From Amorphochlora amoebiformis (lineage: Eukaryota > Cercozoa > Chlorarachniophyceae), in NCBI GenBank assembly GCA_054601695.1, contig BAAHQB010000359.1, forward strand, positions 96,702-160,701: 64,000 nt of DNA. The letters run 5' to 3'. Numbering within the stretch: position 1 is the first letter of the stretch; each line of letters starts with the position of its first letter. Positions 1 through 64,000 of the stretch are shown here, one piece after another. The notes under the pieces are model-generated. The model saw only the letters and a list, made by a program, of their open reading frames with translations, had not been told where the DNA came from and did no database searches. Position numbers and translations under genes: made by a program.

Positions 1-100
1 TATATATATATATATATATATATACAATGCATATTATATTGTGAATATTGATACATTCCAATATTTGCATGATGTATACAGAAATCTTTTTTCTTAAATG

Positions 101-135
<35 letters not shown>

Positions 136-181
136 ATATATATATACATATCTGTATATATCAAGGTATATACACAATTAT

Positions 182-239
<58 letters not shown>

Positions 240-243
240 ATAC

Positions 244-290
<47 letters not shown>

Positions 291-515
291 ATACAATATA
301 TATATATATATATATAAATTTGTATGTATTATGTATACAAGTTCATACTTTTATGTTTGTATGCATTATGGTACACGAGTTCATTTCCCATACATTTATA
401 TTTATATATACATTTATATAAAACATTTGCTTACATATATATATATATATATATTATGATGGAAATAGATATTATTATACCTATAAATACCAAAATATTC
501 AAATGTGTATATCAT

Positions 516-564
<49 letters not shown>

Positions 565-598
565 TGTGTGTGTATATATATCCATTTATATGAAACAG
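1..598. repeat. TA-dominated intron at the left edge
   Basis: The stretch is (TA)n mixed with short TG/CA runs. No exon with consistent splice sites is visible. It is probably intron of the acyl-CoA synthetase gene, because the first recognisable exon begins at 599 in the middle of the protein family. Confidence 0.7.
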
Positions 599-12969
<12,371 letters not shown>

Positions 12970-13764
12970 GACCCCGACGAATCTAGACAATATATTCTGG
13001 CATCTAAACCCCGAATTTCAGCTGGCCACCGATGGCTCGTCGATACGTGCATCCGGGCTGCGTGCAATGGATGACTGATAGAGGGCTTCAGAGAAATGGT
13101 CGCCGGGTGTTGGAAGTATACGTAGCCGTAAGGCCGCAGAGTAACACGAAATCATAGTATACTAGGTAACTTCGATAACTTATGAATAATTACAAAATAT
13201 TTTGTACCACTTGAACTGCCCAGCCGAGTCGACCGACTGGGTATGATCTAGATGATCTAGATGATGTACATCGATGTGCATGTATCTATTCTCTAGATTC
13301 TAGATCTAGAAGATATTACTAGATTAGATCATCGACCTTTTCCTACGATCTAGACGATATTGCTTGGCTGAAATTCTCAAAATGGAATTGACTACTACTA
13401 GACTAGTCTAGCTAGTACTAGACTCTAGACACTACGTAACTCATGCCGCATCCAAATTATCTAACACTATCTAGACTATACTAGTACTAGTAGTATAGAC
13501 GTGCATACAGTATCTAGACCACCGTCTACTAGATCTACTAGTCTAGACCATCTAGACCATCTAGACCATAGCCCTGATTGATCCATAATCTAGGTAATAC
13601 TCCTAGACTAATCTCTAGAATCTAGACTAAGTGTAGTGACTAGAGTGATAAGCCTTAGGATATTCAAATTGAATCGATGTATATAATCTAGATGATAATG
13701 ATATATAACGTATACAATCAACTTGCACCGCTTCGAATACCCAACATCTAGTAATTTATTATAA
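12970..13764. other. Convergent intergenic region rich in CTAG motifs
   Basis: The region lies between the stops of two convergent genes. From about 13240 to 13640 it is dense in CTAGA/TCTAG strings, a palindromic tetramer that is sparse in the genes. No coding exon or classical repeat is seen. It should hold both 3' UTRs; I could not place a clear polyadenylation signal. Confidence 0.7.
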
Positions 13765-27042
<13,278 letters not shown>

Positions 27043-27596
27043 CTTGGTCTCGGGGTCTTCAGTCGGAGGCTCGGGGTCTTCAGTCGGAGGCTCGCGGTCT
27101 TCAGTCGGAGCCTCGCGAATTCCAGGAGAAGGACACACGTGAATGATACATTAACGATTATTAATACGGGATCTCCGTAGAATCCCGGGAAGATTACACG
27201 TGCTGAACACGTGCTGCCGAAGATGGCTCCCGCATCACGGGTGGTCGCGCTGGTGATGGCCGCTAGCCTTGGCCTCCTAGCGCATTTGAGTGACATAAAT
27301 TACGTAAGACTCAAGGCACCAGTTCAGTATGCTCGGAATGGACGTGTTTCGGCCCGCAGGGCGAGCTGTATAGCGCGGGCGAGGCCTGAGAAAGTCTTCA
27401 CCGCCACTACTGAGGGCACAGGGGGTGCGAAATGGAGATGGCCGTGGAGATGGAGAGGCGGATTTCAGAGTGATTGGGAAGGATATATAGGACTTTAGCC
27501 AATTGCCTCGGATAGAGAGAGGGTGGGAAGGCGAGATTTGAAAAAAGGGGGGTTCTTGGTTGAATCTTGGTGTGGGTGCTTACAGATTCATCCTCG
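27043..27596. promoter_or_regulatory. Divergent 5' region of transporter and NAA20
   Basis: About 550 bases of non-TA sequence separate the two start codons on opposite strands. It includes about four acidic-coding 21-base units (GACCCCGAGCCTCCGACTGA in minus-strand sense, 27050-27120). A pyrimidine-AG (TTACAG) at 27585 could be an acceptor in the NAA20 5' UTR. A shared promoter is an inference from layout. Confidence 0.55.
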
Positions 27597-34940
<7,344 letters not shown>

Positions 34941-35390
34941 TTAACGTTGAATGATTTTAAATTTACATTTCATATCATATGTGAATAGCTATATAGATAT
35001 GTGTAATGCTTCTGTTGAAAACCTGTCATAGTTTGCATTAAATGCCGGATTTAGGATACTATTAAACTTCCGAACGGTTACACTACAACTGATACTACTG
35101 ACTTCATGCGAGCTCGGTCTAGTCGGTCCAGGAGGTCCACTGCATATATATATGCAGCGCGCGCGCGCGCGCGGTACTGTGATGAACTTGACTCGTAGTT
35201 TGTACTAGCCACGAAATCTTTTTCATGTCAAGTTATGTTTGAACGATTTTTAAAGAACGAATTGAAAGGTACAAACTTGTCAAAATTATTATTTGGACGT
35301 TTAAACTCGTAATTCAAGTAATGTACGAGGGCTAGCCAACTGTAGCTTAACTGAGCCGCGTGCAATGTTCAAGGGGACTTGCGTTGAGAC
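34941..35390. other. Convergent intergenic region with a (GC)n run
   Basis: It lies between the NAA20 stop and the PH-protein stop. At 35157-35173 there is a pure alternating GC run of about 17 bases directly after TATATATATGCA, a strong contrast to the TA-rich window. No gene is seen. Confidence 0.75.
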
Positions 35391-35991
35391 TTAGTCTGAA
35401 TCATCGTCCTGATAGTCGTCCTGAAACGTGGCGCGACTGATAATTATCGCTTTGCCTATATGGCGAATCCAATCCTCCTTCTCGCCGCTCGTCTTGGCGA
35501 CCATGGAATACGCCATGTTCTTGGAGTACACGTCGAACGAATTCTTCCTATTTGTGTATTCCTCTGAGGACTTGACAGATGTGAAGACCGTAAGGTCGAT
35601 GACCTCGGTAGGGTTCACGTACTCCTGGTTTGATGAAACCCGTTAGGAAGTCGTCATGACTGATGACGACATGAGAGTTTTAATGTACCTTCTCTTTCTT
35701 GAAGCTGTACAGAATAGTACCGTTAAGGACAAACCATCGAGGTCTCCACGTCTTCAAAAATCTACCTGAGATATCAAGAAAGAACCGGCGGAACTAAAGC
35801 AAACTACGACGAAGTCATCTCTTTCAAGCTTACTCTGCTTCTCCAGCCATCCCTCTTTCTGCGGCTTGTCAATTTTTATTTTCCCCTAGAGATTATATTG
35901 GCTAACGGTTAGTTGGGTCCAATGTTCGCGTCGGATAAGCACGGATATATGCTACCGTGGTCTGGAGTTTGCTCTCGACGACTTTCGACAT
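35391..35991 (-). CDS. Small PH-domain protein, 132 aa
   Basis: This looks like a single pleckstrin-homology domain, expected to bind phosphoinositides or a protein partner at membranes. Minus-strand exons: 35991-35956, 35885-35834, 35765-35689, 35624-35391; introns are short (50-70 bases) and TA-free. The protein opens MSKVVESKLQTT, then has KEGWLEKQS at the start of beta 1, WRPRWFVLNGTILYSFKKEK (beta 2-3), NSFDVYSKNMAYSMVAKT, and EKEDWIRHIGKAI with the invariant Trp of the C-terminal helix. The tail FQDDYQDDDSD is acidic. The basic residues around beta 1-2 (K, R, R) fit lipid binding, but specificity cannot be read. It is divergent from the E2F gene 313 bases away. Confidence 0.86.
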
Positions 35992-36303
35992 TCCCGAAGA
36001 ATTTTTAATTATCGGCAATCGAAAGGAAAAAGTCGGGCATTTTGTCCGACAAGCACACCCGGCGCTACTGCCGGTTTTTGCGTCACAAGCTACAGTGGAG
36101 AGTTTCGAAGGAGTCTCTAGGATTTTTGCACCAGCTCGGGTCTCGGGACTCTCGCGAGCTTGTCTTAGAATCTATTTAGGTGATTCCAAAGGTCTCCATG
36201 AATCTCCGAAGGATGATCGATGAATCGCCATTGATCGGTGATTCGATATTTTAAAGGTTTGCATAATATTTTCTCGGGCACGAGCTTCAGGAAAATTGGC
36301 GCC
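35992..36303. promoter_or_regulatory. Divergent promoter region with an E2F-like site at the E2F start
   Basis: About 310 bases of ordinary sequence separate the two start codons. ATTGGCGCC at 36295-36303 abuts the E2F ATG and differs by one base from the core TTTGGCGC of the E2F consensus. Autoregulation is an inference; the site lies at the very 3' end of the region. Confidence 0.5.
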
Positions 36304-37393
36304 ATGACAGCCGGAGCAGACGAGGTGAGATTACTAGTGGGGATGGATTAGTTTGGGTTTATGTATATGAAATATTGCTTCAGTCTTATGGGAAGCGTCG
36401 GCGACCCGCGGCAAAAGCGGCAACTCCTAGCAAGAGGATAAAGAAAAACCCTCGAAGTACAACACGACGTCCTCATGACTTTCGAAACCTTTTGAGTCTT
36501 GTTTGCTTTCTCAGGACCCACCGCAGCCTCTATGGCCAAGACAAGGAAGAAGAGAAACTGTCGCTTCGATAGTTCTCTGAGCCAGCTCACGAAAAAGTTT
36601 GTGGAGTTGATCAACAAACAAGAGGATAAGTTGCTTGATCTGAATGACGCCGCCGACAAGCTGCAAGTTCAGAAGCGGCGTATCTACGATATCACCAACG
36701 TCCTCGAGGGGATTGGGCTGATCGAGAAGAAATCGAAGAACAGAATTCACTGGAAGTAAGTTTTTCTTGCATATCAAGTGCGCAACCTGATTTGCGGTAT
36801 CCAGGGCGGAGGGTATCTGTCAATACGACCAACACGGTCGCGAGATGCTTGCCCTTCGAGACGAATTCAAGAATGCTCAACATGAGGAAGAGGTATGCTT
36901 CGTAGGAATATTCACTGGAACGCCGGATGATTACTTGCTTTTCGCAGAGGATTGACGAACGCCTTGCTGAGATCAAAAAGCAGTTGAATATTCTGGGCAC
37001 AGACGAATCCAATCAACAACTGGCCTATGTGACCATCGAGGTTTGTTATTTAAAATTGGGGACGTGAATAAACAGGACTAAGGCACTGAATGTTACAGGA
37101 TATCCAGCAGATCGAATCACTCAAAGGATCCACACTCATCACAATCAAGGCTCCGTCAGGAACCACTTTGGAAGTCTCGGACCCCAACGAAAATGATGAG
37201 GTAGCTATAGTACTCCCTCCAGCTCTAATTAAATTTCTAATTTGTATTCTCACAGGAGAAAAAGAGCAGTATATTCCTCGAGAGTCCCAAGGAACCAATC
37301 GCTGTACAAGCCATCATGGAACCAGGGATTCCTGTTCAATTCTTGAAGGCGAATGGGCATTCAAGCAATCACACTGATCCAGATCCATTGTAA
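36304..37393 (+). CDS. E2F: E2F transcription factor, 251 aa
   Basis: It should bind E2F sites with a DP partner and control cell-cycle genes. Exons: 36304-36324, 36384-36456, 36515-36755, 36805-36892, 36948-37040, 37099-37200, 37256-37393. A basic N-terminus leads to the winged-helix domain: [27 protein letters not shown], then [20 protein letters not shown], with RRIYD as the DNA-contact motif. The coiled-coil and marked-box region follow ([38 protein letters not shown]). The protein stops about 30 residues after the marked box, and I see no Rb-pocket-binding or transactivation motif, as in E2F6-type repressors. The TAA stop sits in CCATTGTAAGA, which is itself a good 5' splice site, so a longer isoform is possible. 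Introns are short, unlike in the neighbouring genes. Confidence 0.95.
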
Positions 37394-38324
37394 GATTTCT
37401 CTGATGCTCCATCGTCCTTGCTGTCGGATCGGATCAAAGTCGTTCGTCGTGTACCACGGAGTGATCTGGGTGCCTCTATATTTAGAGGTGTTTGTGTAAC
37501 CGTTAGTGGCTGCACATATTTAGGCATGGAGCCAGCTGTATAAATGTCGCGCCGAACATATATGGCTGAGAGACACGTTATTTATTATCCAGTATCGTCC
37601 AATTGTTGAATTATAGTATGAAATCTCGCCCCAAAACTTCGGTCCACCCCAATCTAGCCAAGGGCACTGAGGCCTAGGGATAGGTGGGGTTGAACTTGAA
37701 TGAATTACGTATTATAACCGTGCATTCTCTAGATTCTAGTATTAACACACATTCAAGAATGCATAATATTCTAGATCTAGTAGATTACCTCAGAGTATAC
37801 TCTAGATACTAGATATCTTGTACGTACTGACTACATCTAGATCTGGTAGATGTATACGACTAGAACTGGACGTAGCTAGTGTGTTTAATATCTATTTAAT
37901 AATTATATATATAATCCAGATAATTGCTAGAATTGAGCCATTGATCATGACGAAATTCGATTTGGGATTGTTATCCATCTAGTCTATATCTTCACCAATA
38001 TTATATATTTATATATATGTATATATATGTATATATATGTATATATATGTATATACTAGATATATTATGATCATGATGTACTTTTATATATACTAGTATA
38101 ATATTCATGATTTACGACACAATTATTTCAGGCGCTAACTCTAGACATAACTAATCATCCTCAATTCATGATTTTTTCGCTAGCGCAAGGGTCAGTCTGA
38201 CTCAGTCGACACTACCTCTGTCCATTGCTCGTCGTTCTTGCGCGGAACTGGGACCACAAGGATTGTCTTTCTGTTCCTTCAGGAAACTGGATTGATATGT
38301 GTATATCGTATATATGTGTATATA

Positions 38325-38364
<40 letters not shown>

Positions 38365-38634
38365 AATACATTTATATATATATATATATATATATAAAGA
38401 GAGCCCAGTGAAGGTCCACACACATCTCAGTTACGACCTAGTTTCTTTAAGCAAGCAAGATTCGCATGTTTCGCTGAGCTTCGCATTATTTTATTTTTTC
38501 GGGGGGGTATGACTTGCAGGTTGCAGCCCCCTTTTTAACAGGAAATTCCTCCCGAAAAGGGGAAGGTTGAGTTTTCGAGCAGATGATTAGTATCTCGTTA
38601 GCAAACTAACAAGACAGCCAGGTACACCTCCACG

Positions 38635-38675
<41 letters not shown>

Positions 38676-38703
38676 TATATATGTACATATTGTACATATT
38701 ATA

Positions 38704-38755
<52 letters not shown>

Positions 38756-38877
38756 GTACATATTTATAACATAGAACATATTCATTATTGTATCAATGTA
38801 TACATATATATATATATATATATATGTATATTATTATTATTCTTATTATTATATGTATAAATATAGTATCGTGATCA
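37394..38877. other. Convergent intergenic region, CTAG-rich then TA-rich
   Basis: From about 37725 to 38060 CTAG/TCTAGA strings are frequent, as in 13240-13640, followed by a TATATATG tandem (38010-38055). Islets at 38160-38300 and 38400-38640 are open in some frames and have AG-like splice sites, but I recognise no protein in them. TA tracts fill 38640-38760. Confidence 0.6.
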
Positions 38878-55553
<16,676 letters not shown>

Positions 55554-56237
55554 ATGCGTAGCCGGCTTCGCGCGCCAGAGCAGCCCCTGGAGGGACCTTG
55601 TATCAAGCGCCCACGAAAGGAGAAATCCACCGTCCCCAGATCGCATAGCAGTTGTGCGGAACCGCCGATTGGAAACCCGATGCTCAAGCGCTGGGCACTT
55701 TCCAAGTTTTCAGGGTCGCTGAGGGAGGCTGGAGGTGTGAACCCCCTCAAGATGGCGCGGCTTATACGCGAAAGGATTGCTAGTGTTATGCAAGTGAACG
55801 TCCAGCTGGCACTTCAGGGGGACCGCGGGGCTGGGGAAGTTATCAAGCAGCATTCCAATGTGGATCTTCGGGACCTCAAGAGCTCGAGAAGCCGACAACA
55901 CCACTTCGACAAGTTCATCTGCGACATCAATGTTCGCACGCAGAAGATGTACGATTCGAAGGAGTATTATCCCGTCAAGTGGATCAACTGTCTGCCTTCG
56001 TTCCAGACGAGGTTTGGGGTATCGGCCTCGCGTATTGAGCCGTACATCAACGCGATGGAGAATATTGAGCGGCTCAAGGGGTTGTATAGCTACTTTTTCC
56101 TGTTATACCTTGACACCTACTGTTCTACCACCCATCCCGAGACCTGGGCCAAATTGTTTCCCAAGAAAGCTGCCTACGTGAGAGACAACGGCCTGTCGCT
56201 CGGCAAGTTTGACGCGTACGAAGAGTGGGTGGTGTAG
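55554..56237 (+). CDS. Intronless orphan gene, 227 aa
   Basis: A continuous frame of 227 codons stands out in an intron-rich window. It begins MRSRLRAPEQPLEG; frame is open upstream for about 36 codons without another ATG. The N-terminal 60 residues are basic and Pro/Ser-rich, which suggests disorder. The rest looks folded: NPLKMARLIRERIASVM, HFDKFICDINVRTQKMYD, YYPVKWINCL, then an aromatic helix LYSYFFLLYLDTYC and a C-terminus DAYEEWVV. Codon usage is G/C-ending, unlike the flanks. I do not recognise a family. A retrocopy, a lineage-specific gene or a mobile-element remnant are all possible; no terminal repeats are seen. Confidence 0.6.
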   Translation: MRSRLRAPEQPLEGPCIKRPRKEKSTVPRSHSSCAEPPIGNPMLKRWALSKFSGSLREAGGVNPLKMARLIRERIASVMQVNVQLALQGDRGAGEVIKQHSNVDLRDLKSSRSRQHHFDKFICDINVRTQKMYDSKEYYPVKWINCLPSFQTRFGVSASRIEPYINAMENIERLKGLYSYFFLLYLDTYCSTTHPETWAKLFPKKAAYVRDNGLSLGKFDAYEEWVV

Positions 56238-56762
56238 AGTTGGTCAGCTACTGAACAAGACATCCCGATCTTTAAGTTCATAGATTTTTGTTCATCTACC
56301 CATTCTCTCCCTCCCCATGCCTCCCTATGCTTCTCCGTGTCTCTTCATCCCACGCTCAGCCCATCAATCCATGGGTGACCAAGAAAAAAAGGACAAAATC
56401 AAAAGGGCTATACACTCAGCAGGATGTGTGTGGTGCACACAGGTAGTCATTCCCTGCTGTACAGTTACATTTATTCAGCTATACATAGAGGCTCGACGAC
56501 AGCGCACGACCCGAGCGCGATCGAGTACCTTCACAATATAAATAGCTGAGCTGTTGCATTGTTTCTCTCACAGAGAGTGACTTAAGTGCAAGTCAGTGCG
56601 CCGTGTTTCTACATTGTTCTAGTCTTGTCTTTGATCATGGCAGTCCATATCTCTTTGTTTATCGGTTCAGTGACGCTCAATGATTGTATTCATTTCTAGA
56701 AAATCTGTTGCCATGCAGGCCTCATATCAGAATGATGCTATAATATTGCATTTACATATGTA

Positions 56763-56801
<39 letters not shown>

Positions 56802-56817
56802 TATATATATATATATA

Positions 56818-56856
<39 letters not shown>

Positions 56857-56941
56857 TATATATAATGTGTGTGTGTGTGTACATACATGCACTCATGAAT
56901 TCATGATGATATTCTAAAATATATTATAATATATGTACATG

Positions 56942-56977
<36 letters not shown>

Positions 56978-56985
56978 TATACCAG

Positions 56986-57017
<32 letters not shown>

Positions 57018-57375
57018 GTAGAATATAAATATATAAATATATATGTGTATAAGAGAACGTGACATTATGTGAATTTATGTCACTGACTCACTGCATTATT
57101 TTGTGAAATTACTAAATAATTACACTTGTAATCTTTATAACTGTCAAGTTGCTAGAATCAATTGTAAAATGTTACTTGTATATCAGCTGCGCCTAGTGCG
57201 CTGGGAATCCTAGGATACGTATGCCATATTTTTAGGTAGCACATGAACATATATATGTCTATATAAATATATATCAATATTAGTGTATATATATATATAT
57301 AATCTAGTATATACTACTATAATACTAGTGTAGTACCATATATATCTAGTATATATATTATATATATATATACAT

Positions 57376-57423
<48 letters not shown>

Positions 57424-57602
57424 GTATATATATGAACATATATATGCAAAAATATATATATATTCACAAATCATGATAGTTTTTTCACGGTATATCATTA
57501 TGAGTGTACTGAAGTTACCATGATATACTACCATATAATATATATATATATATATATATATACCAGGTACATATCAAAGTGTTTTTATCATGATACTAGA
57601 TC

Positions 57603-57638
<36 letters not shown>

Positions 57639-57869
57639 TATATCGGTAATACGGTATCATGCGTACGATGTACGTAATATGGCAGCTAGTGAAATTTTTT
57701 TATCACATTTTACTTATGTGTCCGCTGGCCTTATTAATATTGACTTACTAGTCAGGCTAAACTTGAGTCACTGTAGTGAAAACACATGTATACTGTGACT
57801 ATAATTGGCACTCATGATTATCACTCAATACCATCATCGGGAACAGTCATACATGTATCAATATATATA

Positions 57870-57909
<40 letters not shown>

Positions 57910-57911
57910 TA

Positions 57912-57988
<77 letters not shown>

Positions 57989-58097
57989 CATATACATACA
58001 TATATAATACGTACACATATAGTTATAGTATACATATAAGTATATACGTATACATATAATACAAATACATAGATGTATAAATATATTGTAAATAATG

Positions 58098-58137
<40 letters not shown>

Positions 58138-58180
58138 GCATAATATATACATATATATATATATACATATATGTATATGC

Positions 58181-58239
<59 letters not shown>

Positions 58240-58330
58240 TATAATATATATATATTCATGTATATATATATATATATGAATGTGTGTTTGACTGTATATA
58301 CACATGTATTTACGCAATGTAATGTATATT

Positions 58331-58365
<35 letters not shown>

Positions 58366-58387
58366 TGATATTTACATATATATATAT

Positions 58388-58484
<97 letters not shown>

Positions 58485-58659
58485 TATATATATATATATA
58501 TATATGTTATATTTATATGTTGCATATATCCATATGGATATATAATATATATATTTATATATATAACATTATATATATATATATATCTGTTTTCATACAT
58601 AAGTATATTGTTACATGTATGTGTGTATATATGTATACAATTAAATATATAACGTAATT

Positions 58660-58720
<61 letters not shown>

Positions 58721-58725
58721 TTATA

Positions 58726-58815
<90 letters not shown>

Positions 58816-58831
58816 CATATTATATATATAA

Positions 58832-58887
<56 letters not shown>

Positions 58888-59837
58888 ATTCATAAACATA
58901 ATACTATATATATAATTTATACGTATAAATAAAACTATATATTAAAGCATAGAAATATGTTACATATAAGAGCATTAGATCCTTGCTGTCGATCAATTTC
59001 ACAGCAGACGCCAGCCAGCCTGACCATTCAACTTTGACCATCAGCCGAGAAGAGCGAGTAACCCCTGACTATGGATATCTGACAACCATTCACAGAATAC
59101 GCCCAGCCCCCCCATCAGAATTTTCAACCTCCACACACCCACACCAGTTTCTATTCGATTTGAGGCATTTGTATGATTCACATGCAACTGGTAGGCCGTG
59201 GGAACCGAAGGACAATGGCGGCATCTGCGCAATGCGGTTCATTCGCGAAGTGTAGGGAACCCTCTAATAATGCTGACATAAACCTCTAATAGTATTATTT
59301 GCCGAAATACTGTCAAATACCGCGGAAATCTTGACCATCCCGCCAACTCGCATTTTCCACGCAAATCGATGGGGGTTGACAACGGTAACAGGACTTGCGA
59401 CGCGCCGCAGAGAAGGTATTGAAGATCCCTTGGTGACTTATCGCACCTGATAGTCTTCCAATCTCGGATTTAGGCCGGCCAAACTGCCAAGGTTCACTGC
59501 GCCCTCTTCATTTCTCTCACGGTGAGCTTTTTTGACCTTCGTACGGTGGCAACAGTGTGCTTGCGTGGATCCACATTTCGACCCCGACTTAGCCCAGCCA
59601 TAGGTTTCAGGCTGTGCTGGAATAGCCAGCAAGAACTCAGGGTTGACCATTGACGCAAACCTCAATACCTTCATGAACAAATTTTCTCACGGTGTAAAAA
59701 CTCGATACATATTTTCACAGCCAGTGGTCAAAATGTGCGTATGAATCTCGAGGTGGACTTTTGAAGAACTATATATGAACCCACGCCATGAGGCCTATAT
59801 ATCCCATATGACATTGTTTGAATGATACCTCAGGTGG
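56238..59837. other. Intergenic region, TA tracts and about 750 bases of ordinary sequence
   Basis: TA tracts dominate 56770-57060, 57250-57640 and 57860-58970, with CTAGTATA strings at 57300-57350. From 58975 to 59837 the sequence is ordinary and probably includes the promoter of the next gene. Short open frames at 58983-59255 (+) and 59680-59438 (-) show no family resemblance. Confidence 0.55.
58660..58880. repeat. (TA)n tract
   Basis: An almost uninterrupted TA run of about 200 bases with a few ATTA breaks. Confidence 0.95.
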
Positions 59838-63483
<3,646 letters not shown>

Positions 63484-63641
63484 GTAAGAGATAGATATAA
63501 ATATTATAGTACATATAAAAGTATTTATACATATACATATACATATATATACATACACATACACATACATATATATTACATATATATATATATATATATT
63601 ATATACATATATATATATGTATATATGTCTATTACAACATA

Positions 63642-63695
<54 letters not shown>

Positions 63696-63704
63696 GTATA
63701 TATG

Positions 63705-63801
<97 letters not shown>

Positions 63802-63940
63802 TTATATATATACATACATATATACATACATATATATATATATATAAGTAAAAGTTAAAATATATATATCTATATATCTCTCTCTCTCCATCTCTCTCTC
63901 TATATATATATATAATTTTCATATAAATATATATTCTATA

Positions 63941-63993
<53 letters not shown>

Positions 63994-64000
63994 GTATTAT
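63484..64000. repeat. TA-filled intron at the right edge
   Basis: It starts with the donor GTAAGA after 63483 and is then TA, TACA and a short CT run (63879-63902). No exon is seen to the end of the window. Confidence 0.85.

Noticed and set aside
38160-38640. Further coding exons between E2F and the cyclotransferase gene
   Set aside because: Frames are open on both strands, but I see no recognisable protein; only a possible alternative E2F tail was kept as a finding.

Overview
The window is nuclear DNA from an intron-rich eukaryote. Very many short, phase-consistent GT-AG exons sit as islands in introns dominated by (TA)n microsatellite. Degenerate TTAGGG/CCCTAA interstitial repeats occur throughout and point to a TTAGGG-type telomere. 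Gene content (bubblegum acyl-CoA synthetase, NatB Naa20, E2F, SURP/RS protein) would fit a unicellular holozoan such as an ichthyosporean, but this is an inference from style and gene content and not a firm assignment.

Layout from left to right: (1) + strand, <599-12969, 3' part of an ACSBG-type long-chain acyl-CoA synthetase (29 exons). (2) - strand, 27042-13765, a 12-TM MFS sugar transporter rebuilt from 23 exons (493 aa). (3) + strand, 27597-34940, the NatB catalytic subunit NAA20 (8 exons). (4) - strand, 35991-35391, a 132-aa PH-domain protein (4 exons). (5) + strand, 36304-37393, an E2F factor (7 exons, 251 aa). (6) - strand, about 47718-38878, a gamma-glutamylcyclotransferase/AIG2-like protein (9 exons, first exon not found). 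(7) + strand, 49985-54071, a CHERP/SCAF-like protein with SURP, RD/RS-like and SRI-like regions (6 exons). (8) + strand, 55554-56237, an intronless orphan. (9) + strand, 59838->63483, a secreted protein with two tandem periplasmic-binding-protein-like (TroA/BtuF-type) domains, running off the right end.

Genes 1/2, 3/4 and 5/6 are convergent pairs; 2/3, 4/5 and 6/7 are divergent and may share promoter regions. The products are mostly housekeeping functions (lipid activation, sugar uptake, N-terminal acetylation, transcription and splicing), and nothing suggests a single pathway.

The most unusual feature is repeated local copying of small unique islets, often exon ends with their splice flanks, between TA tracts. 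I call these exon echoes. They are seen in at least four genes, in direct and inverted orientation. A second pattern is the polarity of telomere-like repeats in introns: C-rich in the sense strand just before 3' splice sites, and G-rich just after several 5' splice sites. All exon models were read by eye from reading frame, splice dinucleotides and phase; no alignment or RNA evidence was available.
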